DNA of 8,588 nucleotides from Alphaproteobacteria bacterium (GCA_005884825.1 VAZT01000077.1:1-8588); one strand, 5' to 3'. Shown: positions 1 through 6,923, counted from the first letter of the stretch. Notes: generated by a model not told the origin, from the letters alone. A program made the numbers and translations.

Positions 1-278
1 GCCATTGGCGCGAGCGCGAATATGCCAAAAAGCTGAGCCCGGCGGCCTACCGCAGCGGCCTTGCAGTGTGGGCATGGGTGGTGCGGCACCCGGCGCTCTA
101 TCACGCGCTTGCCGAGACGGCCAGCCGGGTGCTCGGCTGGGCCAGCGGCCGACGCGGCCGGTTTCGCACTCTGCCACTGGCCGCCGGCTGGACCGGGGTG
201 CGCGATATGCCGGCGCCGGAAGGCCGCAGCTTTCACAGCCTCTGGGCGCAGCGGCAGAAGAGTGGAGCTGCCCGGTGA
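1..278 (+). CDS. lutB: Lactate utilization iron-sulfur protein LutB, C-terminal part (5' partial)
   Basis: The reading frame is open from base 3 to TGA at 276-278, giving about 91 residues that begin HWREREYAKK and end QRQKSGAAR. The start of the gene lies left of the window. The segment fits the LutB C-terminal region: an LW/VW-rich helical stretch, then LPLAAGWTGVRDMP and SFHSLWAQR. The GWT..RD.P and SF..LW elements are typical of the LutB tail. In characterised systems LutB is the Fe-S cluster subunit of the cytoplasmic LutABC complex, which oxidises L-lactate to pyruvate. The cysteine cluster motifs would lie upstream and cannot be checked here. The identification leans strongly on the next gene being lutC, which overlaps the stop codon by 4 bp (GTGA). 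No frameshift is seen in the visible part. Confidence 0.85.
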   Translation, partial: HWREREYAKKLSPAAYRSGLAVWAWVVRHPALYHALAETASRVLGWASGRRGRFRTLPLAAGWTGVRDMPAPEGRSFHSLWAQRQKSGAAR

Positions 279-985
279 GCGAGTCTCGCGAAAGGATTCT
301 CGCTGCCGTTCGGAACTCGCTCGGTCGCGGTCGGCTCGATCCTGATCGGGAGGCGGAATTGCGTGCCCGCATCGCGGCGCATCACCGAAATCTGCTCCCC
401 GCCCGAGCGACCGCGATCGACGAGCGGGAGCGGGTCGAGCTGTTTATTGCAATGGCGGAGGAGGTACAGACCACGGTAACACGGGTGAGCTCACCCGCGG
501 CGGTGCCGGAGGCGGTCGCGCGTTATCTCGCCGCGGAGAACCTTCCGGCTGAACTCGTCATGGCCCCCGACCCGAGCCTTGATGAGTTCCCGTGGAAAAA
601 CTGGCCCTTGCTGCATATCCGCCGCGGCCCGGCTGAGGCGGAGGACCGGGTCGGCCTCACCCCCTGTCATGCCGCTATCGCCGAGACCGGCACTTTGATG
701 CTCGTTTCAGGAGCACAGACTCCGACGACGCTCAACTTTCTGCCGGAGACTCATATCGTGGTGGTCCGCCGTGACCAGGTGGTCGCGACCTACGAGGATG
801 GCTGGGACCGCATGCGAACCGGCTCAAGGACGGAAGGGCTGCCCCGGGCCGTCAATTTCATCACTGGTCCGTCGCGCACGGCGGATATCGAGCAGCACAT
901 CGAACTGGGTGCGCACGGGCCCAGGCGTCTCCATATCGTTCTCGTCGAGGACGGCGAGGCGGCGAGAAGTGAAGGGAACGAATGA
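275..985 (+). CDS. lutC: Lactate utilization protein LutC (LUD domain)
   Basis: This is a 236-residue LUD-domain protein (old name DUF162), the third subunit of the LutABC L-lactate oxidation system in the cytoplasm. The N-terminus (SESRERILAAVRNSLGR) is the usual LutC helix. The core LUD signatures are IAETGTLML at about residues 135-143, HIVVV in the middle, and GPSRTADIE (198-206) followed by GAHGPRRLHIVLVED near the end. The length fits the family. The frame stays open far upstream, but I chose GTG at 275 because protein similarity starts there, a GGAG lies at 264-267 with 7-bp spacing, and the start overlaps the lutB stop as GTGA, suggesting translational coupling. The upstream part of the open frame is out-of-frame lutB. 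The Smr-domain gene overlaps the 3' end by 17 bp. The family is clear. The L-lactate substrate is inferred from family and context. Confidence 0.93.
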   Translation: MSESRERILAAVRNSLGRGRLDPDREAELRARIAAHHRNLLPARATAIDERERVELFIAMAEEVQTTVTRVSSPAAVPEAVARYLAAENLPAELVMAPDPSLDEFPWKNWPLLHIRRGPAEAEDRVGLTPCHAAIAETGTLMLVSGAQTPTTLNFLPETHIVVVRRDQVVATYEDGWDRMRTGSRTEGLPRAVNFITGPSRTADIEQHIELGAHGPRRLHIVLVEDGEAARSEGNE

Positions 986-1460
986 TCTATGGCGAGAAGC
1001 GGTTCGCGACGTGCGGCCGTTGCGCGGCGGTAGACCCGGCAATTCGGCCGGGCCTCCGGGCGAGGCCGATATCGCTCCGGCGCGAGTTGAGCGAGTCCGG
1101 ACCGCATCTCCACCTCTGCCGCCGCTCGATCGGTTTGCCGGGATCGACCGCGCCAACGCCGAACGGCTGAAGCGTGGTCTGCACAGGATCGAAGCACGCC
1201 TCGATCTTCATGGAATGACCCAAGCCGAGGCGCATGGGGCACTCTCCGCCTTCATCGCCTCGTCGCGGGTCGCCGGACGCCGTTGCGTGCTCGTGATCAC
1301 CGGGCGGGGATTCGGCCAGAGCGGGCCCGGCGTCCTCAAAAGTTCGGTTCCGCGCTGGCTGGAGGAGCCGGAGCTGCGGCGGCACATCCTGGCGATCGCG
1401 CCGGCCCAGCCGCAGCACGGGGGTCCCGGTGCCACCTATCTGCTGCTGCGCCGCCGCTGA
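969..1460 (+). CDS. Smr/MutS2 C-terminal domain protein
   Basis: A 163-residue protein with an Smr domain in its second half. Visible signatures are LDLHGMT (D79-L-H81-G-M-T84), the ITGRG loop (110-114) after a beta strand, and QHGGPGATYLLLRRR at the C-terminus (HGG at 150-152). The N-terminal third (LWREAVRDVRPLRG, then a Pro/Gly/Arg-rich linker, then PLDRFAGIDRANAERLKRG) matches the stand-alone Smr proteins of Proteobacteria. Smr domains bind nucleic acid and some act as endonucleases; the cellular role of these small proteins is poorly defined. The start is uncertain. GTG at 969 gives MKGTNDLWREAV, has GAGG at 956-959, and overlaps lutC by 17 bp. The ATG at 982 is in another frame. It is probably cotranscribed with lutBC, although no functional link to lactate use is obvious. 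Confidence 0.88.
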   Translation: MKGTNDLWREAVRDVRPLRGGRPGNSAGPPGEADIAPARVERVRTASPPLPPLDRFAGIDRANAERLKRGLHRIEARLDLHGMTQAEAHGALSAFIASSRVAGRRCVLVITGRGFGQSGPGVLKSSVPRWLEEPELRRHILAIAPAQPQHGGPGATYLLLRRR

Positions 1461-1581
1461 GCCAAAACGAGACGAATAGTCGCATTTCACGCGAGAACGG
1501 TGAGAATGCCGCGGCATTTTTCTTGCGCGGATCTGTCGGTACCGTCACAAGACCACGTAGGCTCCACCGCAGAATTTCCAA
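1461..1581 (+). other. Intergenic region between smr and hldE
   Basis: These 121 bp hold the palindrome at 1505-1518 described separately. They should also hold the hldE promoter if that gene is transcribed independently. I found no convincing -35/-10 pair and no good Shine-Dalgarno sequence in front of hldE. No small gene or RNA is recognisable. Confidence 0.5.
1505..1524 (+). terminator. Possible rho-independent terminator after the lut-smr operon
   Basis: AATGCCGCGGCATT at 1505-1518 is a perfect 14-bp palindrome. It is followed at once by more T residues (T-run 1517-1521, then CTT), 44 bp after the smr stop. It can form a 5-bp stem with a CGCG loop, or a slightly longer stem if flanking A-T pairs form. 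Position and T-run fit an intrinsic terminator for the lutBC-smr transcript. The stem is short, so it could instead be a regulator site in the hldE promoter region. Confidence 0.45.
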
Positions 1582-3042
1582 ATGGCAGACAACAACGAGC
1601 TCCTACCCTACGTCGACCGGCTGAAAACGGCGCGCGTGTTATGCATCGGCGACGTAATGCTCGATCATTACGTTTATGGCCAAGTCGAGCGAGTGTCGCC
1701 CGAAGCACCGATCCCGGTATTGTGGATCGAACGCGAAATGAAGACGCTGGGCGGCGCGGGAAACGTGCTCCGCAATCTGCGGGCGCTCGGAGCGGCCGCC
1801 TCGTTCATCTCGGTTGTCGGCAACGACGAAGCCGGCCGCGAGATCGGGCGGCTGGTAGAAGCGCAGGACGGCGCCGAGGCGCATGTCCTTGTCCAGCCGC
1901 AGCGCTCGACCACAGTCAAGACGCGCTATATCGCAGGCAATCAGCAGCTGCTGCGGGCCGACCGCGAAAGCGCGATCCCGCTTGATCCGTACATCCGCGA
2001 GGACCTGTTGCGGCTGGCGCGCGAGCTTGTGGCCGACCATTCGATCGTCGTCATCTCGGATTACGCCAAGGGCGTGCTGACCGAGGGGGTGGCGCTCGAG
2101 ATTATCCGGGCGGCGCGCGAGGCCGGCGCCCGGGTCATCGTCGACCCGAAGGGCGGCGATCACATACGATATCGCGGCGCCGACCTGGTAAAGCCGAACC
2201 GGCGCGAACTCGCCCACGCCACGGGAATGCCCGTGGCGACCGACGACGAGATCATCGCGGCCTCCCGCTCGCTGATCGAGCGTTGCGGCTTCAACGCGGT
2301 TCTGGCCTCGCTCGGCGCGGAAGGGTCGGTGCTGATCCCGGCCGACGGCGCGGCCCATGTTCAACGCGCCGAAATCCGCGAGGTCTTCGATGTTTCCGGC
2401 GCCGGCGATACTGTCGTCGCGGCAGTCGCTGCAGCGCTCGCGGTCGGCGTCGGCCTGGCCGATGCGGCGCGACTCGGAAATGTCGCTGCCGGCATTGTGG
2501 TCGGCAAGATCGGCACCGCAGTGGTGTATGAGAGCGAGCTCACCGCCGCACTCAATGGCCGGGATCTCCATGCTGCGGACAAAGTCGTGCCGCGCTCGCT
2601 CGCGCTCGATTTGGTGGCGCGCTGGCGCCGCCACGGGCTCAAAATCGGCTTTACCAACGGCTGCTTCGACCTGTTGCACCCCGGGCATGTGGCGTTGCTC
2701 GGGCAAGCCAAGGCGGCATGCGATCGTCTCGTGGTCGGGCTCAACAGCGACGCCTCGACCGCTCGCCTCAAAGGGCCGCGGCGTCCGATCCAGAGCGAAA
2801 CCGAACGGGCGGCTGTGCTGGCCTCGCTCGCCGCGGTCGACCTGATCGTCGTGTTCGAGGAAGATACGCCGATGGAGCTGATCCGCGATATCCGCCCGCA
2901 GCTCCTCGTCAAAGGGGACGACTATCGGCTCGATGAGGTCGTCGGGGCCGATTTCGTCAGGCACGCCGGCGGCGAAGTGCTTCTCGCCAAAGTCGTGCCG
3001 GGTTACAGCACGACGGCGACGATCGCGCGCCTCGCCAGCTGA
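1582..3042 (+). CDS. hldE: Bifunctional heptose 7-phosphate kinase / heptose 1-phosphate adenylyltransferase HldE
   Basis: This 486-residue protein has the full two-domain architecture of HldE (RfaE). Residues about 10-325 form a ribokinase/PfkB-type kinase: GDVMLDHYVYG, GGAGNVLRNLRALG, and the anion-hole motif DVSGAGDT with catalytic GAGD at 273-276 (base D276). Residues about 350-486 form a nucleotidyltransferase: TNGCFDLLHPGH with HxGH at 366-369, then LVKGDDY (444-448) and GYSTTATIARL near the end. HldE phosphorylates D-glycero-beta-D-manno-heptose 7-phosphate at O-1 and, after dephosphorylation by GmhB, transfers AMP to give ADP-heptose for the LPS inner core. All key motifs are intact. 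The ATG at 1582 places the first beta strand (ARVLCIGD) at the expected distance, though no clear ribosome-binding site precedes it. No other heptose gene (gmhA, gmhB, hldD) is in the window. The downstream mmcB gene is convergent. Confidence 0.96.
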   Translation: MADNNELLPYVDRLKTARVLCIGDVMLDHYVYGQVERVSPEAPIPVLWIEREMKTLGGAGNVLRNLRALGAAASFISVVGNDEAGREIGRLVEAQDGAEAHVLVQPQRSTTVKTRYIAGNQQLLRADRESAIPLDPYIREDLLRLARELVADHSIVVISDYAKGVLTEGVALEIIRAAREAGARVIVDPKGGDHIRYRGADLVKPNRRELAHATGMPVATDDEIIAASRSLIERCGFNAVLASLGAEGSVLIPADGAAHVQRAEIREVFDVSGAGDTVVAAVAAALAVGVGLADAARLGNVAAGIVVGKIGTAVVYESELTAALNGRDLHAADKVVPRSLALDLVARWRRHGLKIGFTNGCFDLLHPGHVALLGQAKAACDRLVVGLNSDASTARLKGPRRPIQSETERAAVLASLAAVDLIVVFEEDTPMELIRDIRPQLLVKGDDYRLDEVVGADFVRHAGGEVLLAKVVPGYSTTATIARLAS

Positions 3043-3082
3043 GAGGCGCTAACGGGCCGGACGCCGTCTGCGACCCATTGGT

Positions 3083-3107
3083 TCGGCGACGCTGGCGCCG
3101 CCGCCGA
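3083..3107. repeat. Inverted repeat in the hldE-mmcB convergent gap
   Basis: TCGGCG (3083-3088) and CGCCGA (3102-3107) form a 6-bp perfect inverted repeat with a 13-base loop that contains the palindrome GGCGCC. It lies between the stop codons of two convergent genes, where a shared terminator is expected. There is no T-run on either strand, so an intrinsic terminator is doubtful. In DNA this GC-rich such repeats also occur by chance. Confidence 0.25.
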
Positions 3108-3109
3108 CA

Positions 3110-3568
3110 TCACATTCCGCCCAATTGTCCCGCTTCGGGGTCGAGAAGGCGGCGCAGCCGCGTCGCCGCGATGCGGGCAAAGCGCAGCGTCAGGGCGCGG
3201 CGGCGGGCGGCATCGAGCCTTTTTGTGCTGCCATCGCGAAGCACGGCCGCGCCGAACGAATCCGCCACCATCACGCCACATTCATCGGGGATCAGCAGGC
3301 GCGGAAAGTCGTTTGCCACCGCGAAATAAAGGCGATCCGAGAAGTCGCGGTAAGCGAACCATTTGCGGTCGGCACGAAAATCGGCCACGGAGCTCTTGAT
3401 CTCCACGATGACGAGATCGCCCGTCTTGCCGAGAGCGAGAATATCGGCGCGCCGGCCATTGGCGAGCGGGAATTCGACAAGGCTCGCATAGCCGAGCTGC
3501 TCTAGGGCGCGGCATGCGCCGCGCGTCAGAAACGCGGCGCTGATCAGCTCTACAGCGGAGGCGGACAT
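3110..3568 (-). CDS. mmcB: MmcB-family DNA repair protein (PD-(D/E)XK nuclease-like)
   Basis: A 152-residue cytoplasmic protein read on the minus strand from ATG (3568-3566) to TGA (3112-3110). It matches the MmcB family of Alphaproteobacteria, first linked to mitomycin C resistance and SOS control in Caulobacter. Visible features are GRRADILAL with D42, a beta hairpin, and IVEIKSS with E56 and K58, together a D-x13-E-x-K arrangement as in PD-(D/E)XK nucleases. Downstream come DFRADRKW, YRDFSDRLYFAVANDFP and a basic C-terminus (ARRRALTLRFARIAATRLRRLL). The catalytic-type residues look intact. Nuclease activity is inferred from the fold signature. It is convergent with hldE and divergent from the ABC transporter gene across 59 bp. 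I found no GTTC-N7-GTTC SOS box upstream, so LexA control is not supported by the visible sequence. Family assignment rests on recalled motifs. Confidence 0.85.
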   Translation of the reverse strand: MSASAVELISAAFLTRGACRALEQLGYASLVEFPLANGRRADILALGKTGDLVIVEIKSSVADFRADRKWFAYRDFSDRLYFAVANDFPRLLIPDECGVMVADSFGAAVLRDGSTKRLDAARRRALTLRFARIAATRLRRLLDPEAGQLGGM

Positions 3569-3599
3569 GACGAGCCCGGATCATAGGTCGTATTATCCG
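3567..3599 (+). promoter_or_regulatory. Divergent intergenic region with inverted repeat and possible promoter
   Basis: The 59 bp between the mmcB and ABC transporter starts (3569-3627) must serve both genes unless they are leaderless. CGGAT (3577-3581) and ATCCG (3595-3599) form a 5-bp inverted repeat around AT-richer DNA. On the + strand ATGACG (3567-3572) and TATTAT (3591-3596), 18 bp apart, resemble a weak sigma-70 promoter for the transporter. On the - strand GATAAT or TATGAT could be a -10 for mmcB, without a good -35. All matches are short and could be chance. Confidence 0.25.
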
Positions 3600-3627
3600 A
3601 CAGGGCGAGATCGAGCGGAGCGAAATA

Positions 3628-5352
3628 ATGGCGGTGACGACTCGGCAGGGATTTCTGCGTCAAGCCTGGCACCTTGCCTGGCCATACTGGAAGTCGGATG
3701 AGAAATGGTCGGCAATTGGGCTGCTCGCCGCCGTCATCGCGCTCAACCTGATCACTGTTTGGCTCAATGTTCGGTTCAATTATTGGAACAATGATTTCTA
3801 TAACGCGCTTCAGCAATACGATTGGGCGGAGTTCTGGCGGCAGTTTGCGATCTTCGGAGGGCTCGCGCTGGCATTTATCGTAGTTGGCGTCTATTCCTCG
3901 TATTTGCGGGGAATATTGCATATCCGCTGGCGGCGCTGGTTGACGGAGCGCTTCTTGCGCGACTGGCTCGAAAACCAAACCTATTACCGGATGCAGTTGA
4001 ACCAAGCGACGACCGACAACCCTGATCAGCGGATTTCGGACGATCTCAACCGGTTCGCCTCGATCAGCCTTACCTTGTCGCTCGGTCTGCTGAGTTCCTT
4101 CGTCACCCTCGTCTCGTTTTTGTCGATCCTGTGGACCCTGTCCGGAGCTCTGACTATCCCACTCGGCGGCGGTGCATCGATCGATATCCCGGGCTACATG
4201 GTTTTCGCGGCGCTGATCTATGCCGTTGCCGGCACGATGCTTACCCGATGGATCGGCCACCCGCTGGTCCGGCTCAATTTCGATCAGCAGCGGTACGAGG
4301 CTGATTTTCGTTTCAGCATGGTCCGTTTGCGCGAGAATGCGGAGAACGTCGCCTTTTACGGAGGCGAAGCCCGCGAGTTCGACACGTTCCAAACCCGCTT
4401 CGTGCGGGTCGTCGCGAATTGGTGGGGAATCATCAAGCGCCGCAAGAAGCTGACCTGGTTCACTTACGGTTATGACCAAGTCGCGATCGTCTTCCCCTTT
4501 CTGGTCGCCGCCCCGCGCTATTTCGACAAAGTGATCCAGCTTGGCGGCTTGATGCAGATCGCCTCCGCCTTCCGGCAAGTGCAGGAGTCGCTGTCGTTCA
4601 TCATCAGCTCCTATACGGAGATCGCCGAATATCAGTCGGTGGTGCAACGGCTCGCCGGATTCCGCGAGAAGATCAACGAGATCGCGGCGGAGCAGCAGCG
4701 GCCGCAGCCGATCAAAATCGTACGTGACGGTACCGGCGTCGAGGTCGATGCACTCGATCTCAACCTGCCGGACGGACGGCCGCTGCGGCCGGGCATCACC
4801 CTCGCGGCGACCCCGGGGAAGTCGTTGCTGATCACCGGTGCTTCCGGGCTCGGCAAAAGCACCTTGTTGCGCGCCATTGCCGGTCTTTGGCCGTTTGGGC
4901 GGGGGCGCATCCGGGTGGGCGACGGGCGCTGCCTGTTTCTGCCGCAGCGGCCCTATCTGCCTCTCGGCACTTTGGCGGACGCTCTCGTCTATCCGCTGGC
5001 AGCCGAGGAACTGCCGCATGACAGTCTTGCCGATGCGCTGCGCGCCGTCGGCATGCCCGAACTCGTCAACCGACTCGACGAGGAGGCTAATTGGGCCCAG
5101 CGACTCTCGATTGGGGAGCAGCAGCGTCTGGCATTCGCCCGGGTCCTGCTGGCCCGTCCGCAGATCGTTTTTCTGGATGAGGCGACCTCGGCGCTCGATG
5201 AGGCGGCGGAGATCTCGTTATACCGGCTGTTGCGGGAAGCGCCGTGGCGGCCGACGATCGTCAGTGTCGGCCATCACGGCACTTTGCGGCGTTTCCATGA
5301 TGCGGTCGTCGATCTTGCGCGCGGTCCGGTATCGCGCGCGGCCGTCAGCTGA
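3628..5352 (+). CDS. SbmA/BacA/YddA-like ABC transporter (fused membrane domain and ATPase)
   Basis: A 574-residue inner-membrane half-transporter that probably works as a homodimer. The membrane part (about 1-330) carries the family-typical NVRFNYWNNDFYNALQQYDWAEFW (47-70) and NPDQRISDDL (131-140). Hydrophobic segments lie near 28-47, 73-92, 148-171, 189-208 and 284-296. The ATPase part has Walker A GASGLGKST (404-412, K410), the Q-loop LPQRPY (Q440), signature LSIGEQQR (493-500), Walker B IVFLDEATSALDE (513-525) and H-loop H549. LSxGEQQR rather than LSGGQ is normal for this ABCD/YddA-type group. Relatives include YddA, rhizobial BclA (peptide import) and peroxisomal ABCD transporters, so peptide or acyl substrates are possible but not shown. 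GCGGAG at 3615-3620, 7 bp before ATG, supports the start. lysS follows after 41 bp, suggesting an operon. I give no gene symbol because substrate and orthology are unclear. Confidence 0.92.
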   Translation: MAVTTRQGFLRQAWHLAWPYWKSDEKWSAIGLLAAVIALNLITVWLNVRFNYWNNDFYNALQQYDWAEFWRQFAIFGGLALAFIVVGVYSSYLRGILHIRWRRWLTERFLRDWLENQTYYRMQLNQATTDNPDQRISDDLNRFASISLTLSLGLLSSFVTLVSFLSILWTLSGALTIPLGGGASIDIPGYMVFAALIYAVAGTMLTRWIGHPLVRLNFDQQRYEADFRFSMVRLRENAENVAFYGGEAREFDTFQTRFVRVVANWWGIIKRRKKLTWFTYGYDQVAIVFPFLVAAPRYFDKVIQLGGLMQIASAFRQVQESLSFIISSYTEIAEYQSVVQRLAGFREKINEIAAEQQRPQPIKIVRDGTGVEVDALDLNLPDGRPLRPGITLAATPGKSLLITGASGLGKSTLLRAIAGLWPFGRGRIRVGDGRCLFLPQRPYLPLGTLADALVYPLAAEELPHDSLADALRAVGMPELVNRLDEEANWAQRLSIGEQQRLAFARVLLARPQIVFLDEATSALDEAAEISLYRLLREAPWRPTIVSVGHHGTLRRFHDAVVDLARGPVSRAAVS

Positions 5353-5379
5353 CAACCGGGATCCGCATTTCTTCGGAGT

Positions 5380-5386
5380 GGAGGAG
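5380..5386 (+). promoter_or_regulatory. Strong ribosome-binding site of lysS
   Basis: GGAGGAG lies 7 bp before the ATG at 5394 and is the best Shine-Dalgarno match in the window. It fixes the lysS start and suggests efficient translation. A second GGAG lies just upstream at 5375-5378. Confidence 0.8.
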
Positions 5387-5393
5387 CCGAGCG

Positions 5394-6887
5394 ATGACCG
5401 ACAGCGAGCGCCAACCGCGGGACCTCGAAGACCCGCTGCGCTCTGTCCGGATAGGCAAGCGCGATAGTCTCGAGGCGCTCGGGATCCATCCCTACCCCTA
5501 CAGCTTCGAGCGGACGCATGAGGCAGGCCAGCTCGAACGGCGCTACACCGGGCTCGGAGCTGGCGCCGAAACCGAAGATCGGGTGCGGGTCGCCGGCCGC
5601 ATCAGGGCGATGCGCAACAGCGGCATGTTCATCGACCTGCATGATGCCTCGGGCAAGATCCAGATCTTCTGCCACAAGGATTTGCTCGGTCCCGAAGCGC
5701 TTGGAATTGTGCGGTTGCTCGACATCGGTGATCTGATCGGAGTCGAGGGGCTTGTCCGGCGGACCCCGCGCGGCGAGCTTACGATCAACGCGACCGGAAT
5801 TGCGGTTCTCGCGAAGGCGCTGCGCCCCCTCCCGGAGAAATATCACGGCCTCGCCGATATCGAGCTGCGCTATCGCCAGCGCTATCTGGACCTGATTATG
5901 AACCCGCAGAGCCGCGACACGCTGCTGCGGCGCAGCCGGGTCGTTGCGACGATGCGCGGCTATCTCTCGGAGCGCGGCTACGTCGAGGTCGAGACGCCGA
6001 TGCTTCACACGATCCCCGGTGGCGCTTCGGCAAAGCCGTTCGTGACGCATCACAACGCGCTCGACATCGACCTCTATCTGCGGATTGCGCCCGAGCTGCA
6101 CTTGAAGCGGCTGCTGGTCGGCGGCCTTGCCGACAAATTGTTCGAGATCAACCGCTGCTTCCGCAACGAAGGCCTCTCGCCTCGGCACAATCCGGAATTC
6201 ACCATGCTCGAGCTCTACGAGGCCTATGTCGATTACACCGCAATGATGAAGCTGAGTGAGGATCTCATCACCACCGCGGCCGAGGCGGTGCTCGGGACAT
6301 TGCGGATCGGCTACAACGGGACCGAGATAGATCTATCGCCGCCGTGGCCGCGGCGCAGCATGGCCGAGCTCGTTCAAACAGCTACCGGAGTCGATTTCCT
6401 CGCCCTCGACAACGCCGAAGCGGCGCGTGAGGCGGCAACGCGCGTTGGTGCGGTGCTGGCCGGCGGCGAGAATTGGGGGCAGGCGCTCGAGGCAGCCTTT
6501 GCCGCACGCGTCGAGGACACGCTAATCCAGCCGATCCACGTCACCGGATTTCCCCGCGACATCTCACCCCTGGCCAAGGCCGACCGCCACGACCCACGCC
6601 TCGTTGAGCGGTTCGAGACCTACATCTACGGTTGGGAGATCGCGAACGCCTTCTCCGAGCTCAATGATCCGCAGGACCAGCGCGAGCGGTTCGAGGCGCA
6701 AATGCGGGCCCGCGCGGCGGGTGACGAGGAAGCGCAGCTCCTCGACGAGGACTACGTGACCGCGCTCGAATACGGGCTGCCGCCCTGCGGCGGTCTCGGC
6801 ATCGGCATCGACCGGCTCGTCATGCTCTTGACCGACAGCCCCTCGATCCGCGACGTCATCGCTTTCCCCACCCTGCGGCCGCGCTGA
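5394..6887 (+). CDS. lysS: Class II lysyl-tRNA synthetase
   Basis: A 497-residue cytoplasmic enzyme that attaches lysine to tRNA-Lys using ATP. An N-terminal OB-fold for anticodon binding (about 62-150: VRVAGRIRAMRNSGMFIDLHDASGKIQIF) is followed by the class II catalytic core. Motif 1 is GYVEVETPML (P202). Next comes GGASAKPF. Motif 2 is FEINRCFRNEGLSPRHNPEFTMLELYEAY (R257, E259). Motif 3 is GGLGIGIDRLVML (G467-L479, R474). The length matches bacterial LysS, and the complete OB-fold rules out the shorter EF-P ligase EpmA. The class is notable because many Alphaproteobacteria use the unrelated class I enzyme (LysK). No disruption or missing catalytic motif is seen. It lies 41 bp after the ABC transporter gene and 36 bp before the lipoprotein gene, all on one strand, with no terminator visible in either gap. 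Confidence 0.97.
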   Translation: MTDSERQPRDLEDPLRSVRIGKRDSLEALGIHPYPYSFERTHEAGQLERRYTGLGAGAETEDRVRVAGRIRAMRNSGMFIDLHDASGKIQIFCHKDLLGPEALGIVRLLDIGDLIGVEGLVRRTPRGELTINATGIAVLAKALRPLPEKYHGLADIELRYRQRYLDLIMNPQSRDTLLRRSRVVATMRGYLSERGYVEVETPMLHTIPGGASAKPFVTHHNALDIDLYLRIAPELHLKRLLVGGLADKLFEINRCFRNEGLSPRHNPEFTMLELYEAYVDYTAMMKLSEDLITTAAEAVLGTLRIGYNGTEIDLSPPWPRRSMAELVQTATGVDFLALDNAEAAREAATRVGAVLAGGENWGQALEAAFAARVEDTLIQPIHVTGFPRDISPLAKADRHDPRLVERFETYIYGWEIANAFSELNDPQDQRERFEAQMRARAAGDEEAQLLDEDYVTALEYGLPPCGGLGIGIDRLVMLLTDSPSIRDVIAFPTLRPR

Positions 6888-6913
6888 CCGATTTACAACG
6901 GATGATCGTGATT

Positions 6914-6917
6914 GGAG
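6914..6917 (+). promoter_or_regulatory. Ribosome-binding site deciding the lipoprotein start
   Basis: GGAG lies 6 bp before the ATG at 6924. A TTG at 6912 in the same frame would add MECR, but the GGAG would then overlap that codon and could not serve it. ATG 6924 is therefore preferred, and it gives a normal lipoprotein signal peptide. Confidence 0.7.
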
Positions 6918-6923
6918 TGTCGC

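Noticed and set aside
5..274. N-terminal extension of lutC to the left edge
   Set aside because: The extra residues do not resemble LUD proteins, and the same bases encode the LutB C-terminus in another frame. The GTG at 275 with its GGAG is the better start.
1639..2964. A 441-residue open frame on the minus strand opposite hldE
   Set aside because: It is the antisense shadow of a clearly conserved gene in GC-rich DNA. Its protein is rich in Arg, Asp and His and shows no domain I recognise.
3043..3109. Intrinsic terminator shared by hldE and mmcB
   Set aside because: GC-rich inverted repeats are present but no T-run follows on either strand, so I kept only a low-confidence repeat entry.
3550..5019. 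A 489-residue open frame on the minus strand opposite the ABC transporter, running into the mmcB start
   Set aside because: It is antisense to an intact conserved transporter and has low-complexity, highly charged composition and no known motif. mmcB lies in a different frame.
5098..5130. Unusual ABC signature LSIGEQQR instead of LSGGQ
   Set aside because: LSxGEQQR is the usual form in the YddA/ABCD-type group, so it is not a defect.
5274..6188. A 304-residue minus-strand open frame opposite lysS
   Set aside because: It is an antisense shadow of lysS without recognisable domains.
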